The position numbers were made by a program, and so were the translations under genes. A DNA stretch of 5,714 nt, taken from the NCBI GenBank assembly GCA_934456315.1, contig CAKSHG010000148.1, forward strand, positions 1 through 5,714, given 5' to 3'. The DNA is from an uncultured Oscillospiraceae bacterium. Its GTDB lineage: Bacteria; Bacillota; Clostridia; Oscillospirales; Ruminococcaceae. Positions 1 to 5,165 of this stretch are shown here, in pieces; position 1 is the first letter of the stretch; each line of letters begins with the position of its first letter. The notes beneath the pieces were generated by a model. It saw nothing but the letters and a program-made list of their open reading frames with translations, was not told where the DNA came from and searched no databases.

Positions 1-767
1 ATCTCAGAACCAACCCTCATAGCCTTTTCAATATCATTTTCAAGCATATATGAGCATACAAATCCGGCGTGGTAGCTGTCGCCGCACCCGGTCGTGTCAA
101 TTACAGTATCGACCTTTACAGCCTGCACTCTGAATTCCTGACCTTTAAAGTATGTGACGCTTCCTCGTTCTGCAAGGGATATATTGAACAGGCAATCATA
201 CTTACACGATAACTCTCTGAACTTCGGCAGGAGTTCCTCCGAGCCGCTTATCATAAAGAAATCCATATACGGTGCAAGACGTTCCATATCAGTAAAATCC
301 CTGTAGACGTCAAAATCCACCGCAAGCTTAAATCCGGACGTTTTCTTCAGTTCAACTACCTGCGAAAAACACGAAGCCCAGAAGTGAATAAAGACCACAT
401 CGGATTCGGATAATATCCTTATTTCGTCATCGTTCAGAATGATGTCATCAAGTATTTTTCCGTTCCATGAATCATCTTTATAATACCTGTCGCCCTCCGC
501 TGTAAGGTATGTCATATTATTGGCAGTCTGATACCTTTCATCGGTGCGTATATGGCTTTTATCAATATCAAGCCTTGATATTGAATCCATTATCGCTTCC
601 GCATATTTATCTTTTCCGACAATTCCAAGCAGCGTAACGTCCATCTCATCAAAACGAGAGGCATGGGCAGCAAAATTCAGCGCTTCTCCTCCTGGTCTGA
701 TTATGTCTGTGCCGTCAAACACATCGGCGCATATACACGGCAGCGCAGTAAGTTTTATTCTTTTCAT
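1..767 (-). CDS. PfkB-family sugar kinase, FrlD-like (3' end beyond window)
   Basis: Predicted cytoplasmic ATP-dependent sugar kinase of the ribokinase/PfkB superfamily. The 255 residues present read without a stop from the ATG at 765-767 to the left edge. Seen in sequence: the N-terminal sugar-binding motif PGGEALNFA (residues 25-33) and the C-terminal PfkB signature DTTGCGDSYHAGF (224-236), whose Asp230 is the expected catalytic base. A 'GxGD' anion hole with Cys228 replaces the more common Ala, and Glu28 stands where many members have Asn. The middle of the protein follows the layout I recall for fructoselysine 6-kinase (FrlD), so a phosphorylated Amadori product or related sugar is plausible, but substrate assignment is inference. 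The last few dozen residues are missing. The start is supported by GAGG at 775-778, 7 nt upstream. It has its own promoter and lies 105 nt downstream of the AraC-type regulator on the same strand. Confidence 0.88.
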   Translation of the reverse strand, partial: MKRIKLTALPCICADVFDGTDIIRPGGEALNFAAHASRFDEMDVTLLGIVGKDKYAEAIMDSISRLDIDKSHIRTDERYQTANNMTYLTAEGDRYYKDDSWNGKILDDIILNDDEIRILSESDVVFIHFWASCFSQVVELKKTSGFKLAVDFDVYRDFTDMERLAPYMDFFMISGSEELLPKFRELSCKYDCLFNISLAERGSVTYFKGQEFRVQAVKVDTVIDTTGCGDSYHAGFVCSYMLENDIEKAMRVGSE

Positions 768-806
768 TCAACAACCTCGTAAAATTCGACATAATAACGC
801 AATCCA

Positions 807-835
807 ATTATATCACAAAATATAAATCAAGTCAA
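807..835 (-). promoter_or_regulatory. sigma-A promoter of the sugar kinase gene
   Basis: Read on the minus strand, the -35 box TTGACT (830-835) and the -10 box TATAAT (807-812) are separated by exactly 17 nt. The -10 is preceded by TG one base upstream, which makes it an extended -10. Transcription would start near 800, leaving a leader of about 33 nt before the kinase ATG. This is the closest match to consensus in the window. It suggests that the kinase can be transcribed independently of the upstream regulator gene. Confidence 0.8.
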
Positions 836-865
836 GGGAAATACACATATGGTATAAGATTTACG

Positions 866-883
866 ATCAGCATTATCGCTGAT
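866..883. repeat. 6-bp inverted repeat across the regulator stop codon
   Basis: ATCAGC at 866-871 and GCTGAT at 878-883 are perfectly complementary, with a 6-nt spacer that contains the TAA stop of the AraC-type gene. On the minus strand no T-run follows the stem, so it is a poor candidate for an intrinsic terminator, and read-through from the regulator gene into the kinase gene remains possible. It may also be chance. Confidence 0.35.
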
Positions 884-2072
884 ATTTATCCCTGTATTCC
901 GCCGGAGTTTTACCGGAGTACTTCCTGAATACCCTTGAAAAATGGCTCTGCGATGAGAAACCGAGGTAGGAACTTATCGCTGCGGCAGATTTGTCCGAAT
1001 AACGAAGAAGGCGCTTCGCCTCCTCCGTTTTTTGTTTCAGAATGAAATCCGTAAGCGACATTCCGGCTTCGCGCGAGAATTTGGCTGAAAGATACGGACG
1101 GCTCATGAAAAGCTCCCTTGCTATATCCTCAACGCATATTTTTTCCGAAATGTGACGGCGGACGTAGTTTGAAACGGATATCGTCAGCTGGGTAGGCTTT
1201 TCCCCCTGACGGATACGGCTCATTCTGTCGGCAAAATCCAGTACCATATTATATTGCAGATTTGTGATCTGCTGAAGATTGTTGAACCTTTCGCTGCGCT
1301 GTATAAAAGCGTCGCTCAGCGGGAACGCCTCGTCAGCTTCCATTCCGCCCTGTATTGCCGCGCGTGAAACCAGCGTTGCAAGCACCACGAGCGTGTTTTT
1401 CGCCTGCCTCAGCTGCTCTGAAGCCAGAATTCCCCCGTTTACCGCAGGCGCGTTCGACGTCCATTTTTTCAAGCCCTCTGTGTCGCCTGTTCTTACCATT
1501 TTGAGTATCTGCTGTTCCAGAAGATAGGTGTTCTGAGCATTCTGCGGGTTGTTGACCGGCTGTGAAAGTTCATCTTCAGAACGGGCGCTCTCAAGCTGCG
1601 AGGTCATTTCGGACTGCTCGCCGTCAAATATCGTGATGTCCTTTAATTCCAGCTTTTCGTCATTGAGAATGTAGTTTATAGAACACAGCATCTGCAAAAC
1701 GCTTTCCAGAGGCATTCGCATTATCCCTTTCATCGCCGAGATGAACTCCTCGGTATCCTCCGGTTCAACGCCTGTGCGAAAGGCAAGCTCGCGCAGTTCC
1801 TGCGTGCTGTTTTCCGTCTGCCTTGTGGGACCGATAACAAGTCTTATATCGCCTGACCTCACTATGCCGTAGTAGTTGAAATGTCTGGTCGTGAAGTAGC
1901 TGATATGCGAATTTATTGCCAGTATCTGTCCGATATATATTCCGATCGGATCTGCCGGAAGATCTACAAGCGAGTAGTATATTATCTGCTGATCGTCTTT
2001 ATATACCCTGACAGGTATTCCTGTCATATTTCCCATAACCTTGCATATATAGCTCAAATCAATATTATTCAT
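873..2072 (-). CDS. AraC-family transcriptional regulator
   Basis: DNA-binding transcription regulator of 399 residues. The C-terminal AraC/XylS domain spans about residues 297-397. Its first helix-turn-helix includes VEDIARELFMSRPYLSAKF (314-332). The second includes SAAAISSYLGFSSQSHFSR (362-380) and ends in the family signature FRKYSGKTPAEYR (382-394). The N-terminal ~290 residues form an unassigned sensor. Residues 1-85 (GIPVRVYKDD... IYIGQILAIN... RLVIGPTRQ) look like a mixed alpha/beta PAS- or GAF-like module, followed by a largely helical linker. The frame stays open for another 204 codons upstream, but the true start is the ATG at 2070-2072: a GGAGG at 2079-2083 lies 6 nt ahead, a strong promoter sits just upstream, and homology-like sequence begins there. 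It is divergent from the SDR gene pair, the usual arrangement of a local regulator with its target. The ligand is unknown. Confidence 0.95.
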   Translation of the reverse strand: MNNIDLSYICKVMGNMTGIPVRVYKDDQQIIYYSLVDLPADPIGIYIGQILAINSHISYFTTRHFNYYGIVRSGDIRLVIGPTRQTENSTQELRELAFRTGVEPEDTEEFISAMKGIMRMPLESVLQMLCSINYILNDEKLELKDITIFDGEQSEMTSQLESARSEDELSQPVNNPQNAQNTYLLEQQILKMVRTGDTEGLKKWTSNAPAVNGGILASEQLRQAKNTLVVLATLVSRAAIQGGMEADEAFPLSDAFIQRSERFNNLQQITNLQYNMVLDFADRMSRIRQGEKPTQLTISVSNYVRRHISEKICVEDIARELFMSRPYLSAKFSREAGMSLTDFILKQKTEEAKRLLRYSDKSAAAISSYLGFSSQSHFSRVFRKYSGKTPAEYRDKYQR

Positions 2073-2078
2073 TCCAGA

Positions 2079-2083
2079 CCTCC
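2079..2083 (-). promoter_or_regulatory. Ribosome binding site fixing the regulator start
   Basis: GGAGG on the minus strand lies 6 nt before the ATG at 2070-2072. It decides for a 399-residue regulator rather than the 603-codon open frame, which runs on upstream through the intergenic region into the antisense of the neighbouring gene. Confidence 0.85.
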
Positions 2084-2094
2084 AACACATTACA

Positions 2095-2123
2095 ATTATA
2101 CCATATATCATACGAAAATGCAA
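2095..2123 (-). promoter_or_regulatory. Promoter of the AraC-type regulator
   Basis: On the minus strand a perfect TATAAT (2095-2100) is preceded by TGG, giving an extended -10. A partial -35, TTGCAT (2118-2123), lies 17 nt upstream of it. The predicted start of transcription near 2088 gives a leader of about 16 nt ending in the strong GGAGG site. The promoter is back to back with the candidate SDR promoter and only about 20 bp from it, so one bound protein could affect both. Confidence 0.75.
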
Positions 2124-2142
2124 GAAGAAAAGTTGGAATTGT

Positions 2143-2148
2143 GATAAT
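2143..2148 (+). promoter_or_regulatory. Candidate extended -10 for the SDR gene pair
   Basis: GATAAT (5 of 6 matches to TATAAT) is preceded by TGT, which gives an extended -10 element. No convincing -35 lies 16-18 nt upstream, as expected for a weak or activator-dependent promoter. The predicted transcription start (about 2154-2156) falls within a few bases of the 5' strand of the closing stem of the structured RNA. An inverted repeat, ATTGT (2138-2142) and ACAAT (2152-2156), flanks the box and could be an operator. Confidence 0.4.
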
Positions 2149-2254
2149 ATGACAATAGAGAACCTCTGAAAGCCGGTGTGAAAATCAAAAACGGACAGGG
2201 TGCGCCAGATCCTGGGAAAGCCGATGAAGTAAGGCTGTATAACGTACGAGGAGG

Positions 2255-2271
2255 TGCAACACGATGTTGCA
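2255..2271 (+). repeat. Perfect 7-bp hairpin with triloop
   Basis: TGCAACA (2255-2261) and TGTTGCA (2265-2271) are perfect reverse complements around the loop CGA. The hairpin sits inside the structured leader and abuts the next hairpin with no spacer, which would allow coaxial stacking in RNA. Confidence 0.8.
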
Positions 2272-2303
2272 GAGCGAAGATGGCGCGCTGTCCATTTTCG
2301 CTC
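2272..2303 (+). repeat. 12-bp hairpin with one G.T pair
   Basis: Positions 2272-2283 pair with 2292-2303 over 12 bp; only 2279/2296 is a G.T wobble. The 8-nt loop is CGCGCTGT. The loop and right arm can alternatively pair with 2188-2207, so this hairpin may be one state of a two-state RNA. No poly-T follows, so it does not look like an intrinsic terminator. Confidence 0.75.
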
Positions 2304-2348
2304 ACATGAGGTTTTCAGTTGTTGCGAAATACAGAAAGGACGAGAGAA

Positions 2349-3362
2349 ATGAAAGTATTTATGATAGGCGGCACAGGGCTTCTCGGAAGCGAAGCCGCAA
2401 AGGTTCTTATCGAAAGAGGTCACGAGGTCGTATCCGTTGCGCTTCCTCCGCTTCCCGAGGGCGCCGTGCTTCCGCCGGAGATGAAGATCGAATACGGCAA
2501 CTATCTTGAAATGAGCGACGACCAGCTGCGCGGCTATTTCAGGGGCTGCGACGGATTTGTATTCGCCGCGGGAGTTGACGAGCGCGTTGAGGGACCGCAC
2601 CCGATATACGAGCTTTACAGGAAGTACAACATCGACCCTGTAAAGCGGCTGCTTAAGCTTGCAAAGGAATGCGGCGTAAAGCACGCTTCGATATGCGGTT
2701 CGTATTTCTCATATTTTGCAAAGACTATGCCGGAGCTGGAGCTTACAAAGTGGCATCCATATATACGCTCCCGCATCGACCAGGAAAAGGCAGCTATGTC
2801 CTTTGCAGACGATGATTTCAGCGTGGCTGTGCTGGAGCTTCCGTATATTTTCGGAACGCAGCCCGGCAGAAAGCCCGTCTGGATGTTCATTGCAGAGCAG
2901 GTGCGGAATTCAAAGGGTTCGATAATGTATCCGACAGGCGGTTCAACTATGGTTACAGTCCATCAGGTGGGACAAGCTCTCGCAGGCGCCCTGGAGCACA
3001 CAAAGGGCGGTCAGTGCTTCCCGATAGGCTGGTACAATATGTCGTGGAACGAAATGCTCACGATAATGAAGAAATACATGGGCTGCCCCGAGAAGAAGAT
3101 AAAGACAGTTCCGAAGTTCCTTTTCAATCTCGGCACAAAGAGTATGCTCAAACAGCAGAAAAAGAACAACATCGAAGGCGGTCTGTATATGCCCAGGCTG
3201 TGCGATATCCAATACGGCGAGCTTTATATCGACAAGAACCTCGGCAGCGTACCGCTGGGAGTTACAGAGGACGATATTGACGCGGCTATCGGCGATTCCA
3301 TGAAGCTCTGCGCCGCTATCCTTGACGGCAAGGCAAAGACCATCGGCATGAAGGGTGAGTGA
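2349..3362 (+). CDS. Extended SDR-type NAD(P)-dependent epimerase/dehydratase, atypical active site
   Basis: A 337-residue Rossmann-fold protein of the NAD-dependent epimerase/dehydratase (WcaG-like) group, predicted cytoplasmic. Seen: beta-strand plus the nucleotide-binding motif GGTGLLG (residues 7-13), an Asp/Glu-poor turn after the second strand, the FAAG segment (72-75) at the usual fourth-strand position, and LELPYIFGT (162-170), equivalent to the LRPxxIYG motif of extended SDRs. The catalytic Tyr-xxx-Lys appears as Tyr138-xxx-Arg142, so the Lys is replaced by Arg; Ser118 may be the active-site Ser. The start at 2349 is supported by AAAGGA at 2335-2340, 8 nt upstream, and by the Rossmann strand beginning at residue 2; a longer non-ATG start at 2319 is unlikely because it falls in the structured leader. 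The stop lies 4 nt before the next gene's ATG, so the two SDRs form an operon and may act as a pair. Substrate not recognised. Confidence 0.9.
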   Translation: MKVFMIGGTGLLGSEAAKVLIERGHEVVSVALPPLPEGAVLPPEMKIEYGNYLEMSDDQLRGYFRGCDGFVFAAGVDERVEGPHPIYELYRKYNIDPVKRLLKLAKECGVKHASICGSYFSYFAKTMPELELTKWHPYIRSRIDQEKAAMSFADDDFSVAVLELPYIFGTQPGRKPVWMFIAEQVRNSKGSIMYPTGGSTMVTVHQVGQALAGALEHTKGGQCFPIGWYNMSWNEMLTIMKKYMGCPEKKIKTVPKFLFNLGTKSMLKQQKKNNIEGGLYMPRLCDIQYGELYIDKNLGSVPLGVTEDDIDAAIGDSMKLCAAILDGKAKTIGMKGE

Positions 3363-3366
3363 TATC

Positions 3367-4884
3367 ATGAAACAGCGCGTATTCGTTACCGGCGCTACCG
3401 GAGGAATGGGCTTTGCAAGCCTGAAAGAAATGCTGAAAGACTCCGACAGGCAGGATATAGTTATTCTCGCCAGGGATTCCGAAAAGAACCGTAATATTCT
3501 GAAGCCCTATACGGAAACGCCGGGGCTGGAAATAGTATGGGGCGACCTCAACAACTATGACGACGTACTGAAATGCGTGAAGGGCTGCGACCTGATCCTT
3601 CACATTGCGGCGTTCGTTTCCCCTGCCGCAGACTATTACCCGAAGCAGGCAATGAAGGTTAATTACGGCTCCACGCGGAATATAATCAACGCGATTTACG
3701 AGCTTGGACAGCAGGAGCGCACCCGCCTTGTCTACATAGGCACAGTTGCCGAAACCGGCGACAGAATGCCGCCGATACACTGGGGCAGGGTCGGCGATCC
3801 GATAAAGCCGAGTATGTTCGACTATTATGCAGTTTCAAAAGTCGCGGCGGAACGGCTTGTTATCGAGAGCGGTCTGAAATACTGGGTTTCCCTGCGGCAG
3901 ACGGGTATAATCGGCAGGGCAATGGCGGAAATTGAGGACGCGATAATGTTCCACAATTGCTTCGATAACGTGCTTGAATACTGCTCCGACCGTGATTCGG
4001 CGCGTGCGATGAAGAACCTCTGCGCTTTCTTTCACGACGGTACGCTTGAGGAGAGCTTCTGGGGACACATCTACAATATAGGCGGCGGCGCGCCCTGCCG
4101 CATCTCCACATACGAGGTGTACAGAATCATGTATGGCGCTATCGGCATAAAAAATCTTGACTATATGCTCAGCCCTAAAAAGGAAGCAACGCTGAACTTC
4201 CACGGTCAGTATTATCTCGACGGCGACAAACTGGAAAACTACCTGCATTTCCGCCATGATTCAATGCAGTATTTCTATGACTGCTATCTTGAAAAGCTCG
4301 GAGCGCTGTGCGCTGTTTCAAAGATACTCTGCAGGCTGCCCGGCGGTCAGCGGCTCATGGGAAGCATTCTCCGCAAACGCTTTGACAAGCTGGCAAGGAC
4401 GGAGCACGGAACATTACACTTTATAGAGGATAACGTGGAAGATCACATCGACGCATACTGGGGTGGCCGCAAAAGATGGGAGGCGCTTCCGGATAAGCTC
4501 TCCGAAATGCAGCATTTCACGGACTGGGACGCAGTTGTTCCGATAAACCACGGCTATGACGAAACCAAGCCGGAAAGCGAGCTTGACCTTGCTGATATGC
4601 AGCGGGCTGCGGAGTTCCGCGGCGGCAGGCTGCTCAGCGCAGAAATGAACAAGGGCGACTGGAGCGGGAAGCTGGAATTTCAGTGCGCTTTCGGGCATAA
4701 ATTCACTGCCAGTCCGCGGCTTGTCCTGGAGGGTGGTCACTGGTGCGACGAGTGCGAACGAAAGAGCTGGAATTACGGCAATCGCGCAAAGGTGGATCCG
4801 TTCTTTGCGCAGGTGTGGAATCCGCTGCACGGTCCCGATGAACTCCGTGAATATCCGAAAGAGGTTTCGGAAAAAGATGTGTGA
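3367..4884 (+). CDS. Extended SDR oxidoreductase/epimerase with C-terminal zinc-ribbon-like module
   Basis: A 505-residue protein in two parts. Residues 1 to about 310 are an extended short-chain dehydrogenase: glycine motif TGATGGMG (8-15), acidic GDLNNYDDV (59-67), HIAA (79-82), the active-site strand YIGTVAE (123-129) and an intact catalytic Tyr154-AVS-Lys158. The rest, longer than in typical ~310-350-residue SDRs, holds a helical stretch and then Cys440-x3-His444-x15-Cys460-x2-Cys463, a spacing consistent with one zinc ribbon or treble clef, followed by WNYGNRAK and a short tail. No signal peptide or membrane segment is visible. The ATG at 3367 is preferred over the in-frame GTG at 3355 because AGGGTGAG, inside the end of the previous gene, lies about 7 nt upstream of it. 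The gene is 4 nt downstream of the first SDR, implying co-translation and perhaps sequential or heteromeric action. Substrate unknown; NAD versus NADP cannot be decided safely. Confidence 0.92.
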   Translation: MKQRVFVTGATGGMGFASLKEMLKDSDRQDIVILARDSEKNRNILKPYTETPGLEIVWGDLNNYDDVLKCVKGCDLILHIAAFVSPAADYYPKQAMKVNYGSTRNIINAIYELGQQERTRLVYIGTVAETGDRMPPIHWGRVGDPIKPSMFDYYAVSKVAAERLVIESGLKYWVSLRQTGIIGRAMAEIEDAIMFHNCFDNVLEYCSDRDSARAMKNLCAFFHDGTLEESFWGHIYNIGGGAPCRISTYEVYRIMYGAIGIKNLDYMLSPKKEATLNFHGQYYLDGDKLENYLHFRHDSMQYFYDCYLEKLGALCAVSKILCRLPGGQRLMGSILRKRFDKLARTEHGTLHFIEDNVEDHIDAYWGGRKRWEALPDKLSEMQHFTDWDAVVPINHGYDETKPESELDLADMQRAAEFRGGRLLSAEMNKGDWSGKLEFQCAFGHKFTASPRLVLEGGHWCDECERKSWNYGNRAKVDPFFAQVWNPLHGPDELREYPKEVSEKDV

Positions 4885-5098
4885 AAGCATTCCTGACCCG
4901 GAGCACTCCATCGGAATCGTCGAGATAAACGGTGAGGGTAACGCATGGCGAATCGTATGAGGCTTAGAGGGCGGCGCTGAAACAGCGCTCGCCACCTCTG
5001 AACTGATGAAGAAATACAACGCGGCAGTCTGGGAGCACCATGGACTTTTCTGCTCCGGACATGATTTCGGCGTTACCAACGAGGAATTTCTTGATTAA
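4877..5098 (+). pseudogene. rhaD: Remnant of rhamnulose-1-phosphate aldolase gene
   Basis: Ghost of a class II aldolase that would split rhamnulose 1-phosphate into dihydroxyacetone phosphate and lactaldehyde. Three blocks survive in a single frame. The first, PDPEHSIGIVEINGEG followed by AWRIV (about 4892-4957), corresponds to the [21 protein letters not shown] region of E. coli RhaD as I remember it. A TGA at 4958-4960 stands where RhaD has Trp (LWGL), after which GLEGGAETALATSEL matches the region ending in TSELP. The second jump leads directly to MKKYNAAVWEHHGLFCSGHDF (5006-5068), which matches the late block with the HG(V/L)FxSG metal-ligand His. The last residues, GVTNEEFLD and TAA, look like the native C-terminus. 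The segment with the HCHxTN zinc ligands is gone, so no enzyme can be made. About 74 of ~275 codons remain. It abuts the SDR stop, and the homology may begin slightly inside that gene in another frame. Confidence 0.75.
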
Positions 5099-5116
5099 AA
5101 TCGCCGCACAATATAG

Positions 5117-5150
5117 AAGTCCCCGCAAAGCCATGGCTCTGTGGGGACTT
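5117..5150. terminator. Intrinsic terminator between convergent genes
   Basis: AAGTCCCC (5117-5124) pairs with GGGGACTT (5143-5150). The stem continues inward through G.T, C-G and A-T pairs and, past one mismatch, AGCC/GGCT around a tiny loop, forming a hairpin of nearly full length. On the plus strand the stem ends in TTTT (5149-5152), then CA and TTTT. On the minus strand an A/T-rich stretch follows. It lies between the plus-strand SDR/rhaD remnant unit and the minus-strand helicase stop at 5166, so it probably ends transcription mainly on the plus strand and may work both ways. Confidence 0.75.
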
Positions 5151-5165
5151 TTCATTTTACAAGGC

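Larger units (their letters stand above)
2151..2323 (+). ncRNA. Candidate structured leader RNA (riboswitch-like or ncRNA)
   Basis: A 173-nt segment folds back on itself. Closing stem: 2152-2156 with 2318-2322, then an A-A mismatch, then 2158-2166 with 2308-2316, giving 14 pairs, plus a possible G.T pair at 2151/2323. Inside are a perfect 7-bp hairpin with a CGA triloop (2255-2271) and, directly abutting it, a 12-bp hairpin with an 8-nt loop (2272-2303). A weaker AGCC/GGCT hairpin lies at 2219-2236. Three stem pairs are G.T (2160/2314, 2156/2318, 2279/2296); these hold only in a plus-strand transcript, since on the minus strand they would be C-A mismatches. The element ends 11 nt before the Shine-Dalgarno of the first SDR gene, and no T-run follows, so any control would act on translation or the RNA is independent. 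I cannot name the family. Some words recall the cobalamin riboswitch core, but its GCCACTG box is absent. Confidence 0.6.

Noticed and set aside
866..883. Terminator for the regulator gene
   Set aside because: The stem is only 6 bp and no T-run follows on the minus strand.
2149..2310. Plus-strand open stretch through the leader (reading REPLKAGVKI... to a TGA near 2309)
   Set aside because: It has no start codon before about 2280, no ribosome binding site and overlaps strong RNA stems, so it is explained better by the structured RNA than by a short protein.
2151..2323. Cobalamin riboswitch
   Set aside because: Short words of the 5' core are present in order, but the GCCACTG box and a matching CCGG stem partner are not seen, so a firm call would be overreach.
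2073..2684. Upstream extension of the regulator frame to 603 codons
   Set aside because: The extra 204 codons run through the intergenic region and antisense to the first SDR gene. They lack protein-like features, whereas a strong Shine-Dalgarno and promoter sit just upstream of the ATG at 2070-2072.
2943..3368. Minus-strand open frames opposite the SDR genes (also 3316-3780, 3835-4257 and 4414-5079)
   Set aside because: They are antisense shadows of two well-supported SDR genes, without recognisable domains or ribosome binding sites.
4877..5098. Stop-codon recoding (TGA read as Trp or selenocysteine) in the aldolase frame
   Set aside because: TGA ends both SDR genes and the helicase gene here, and the frame has also lost most of the catalytic region, so decay is the simpler explanation.
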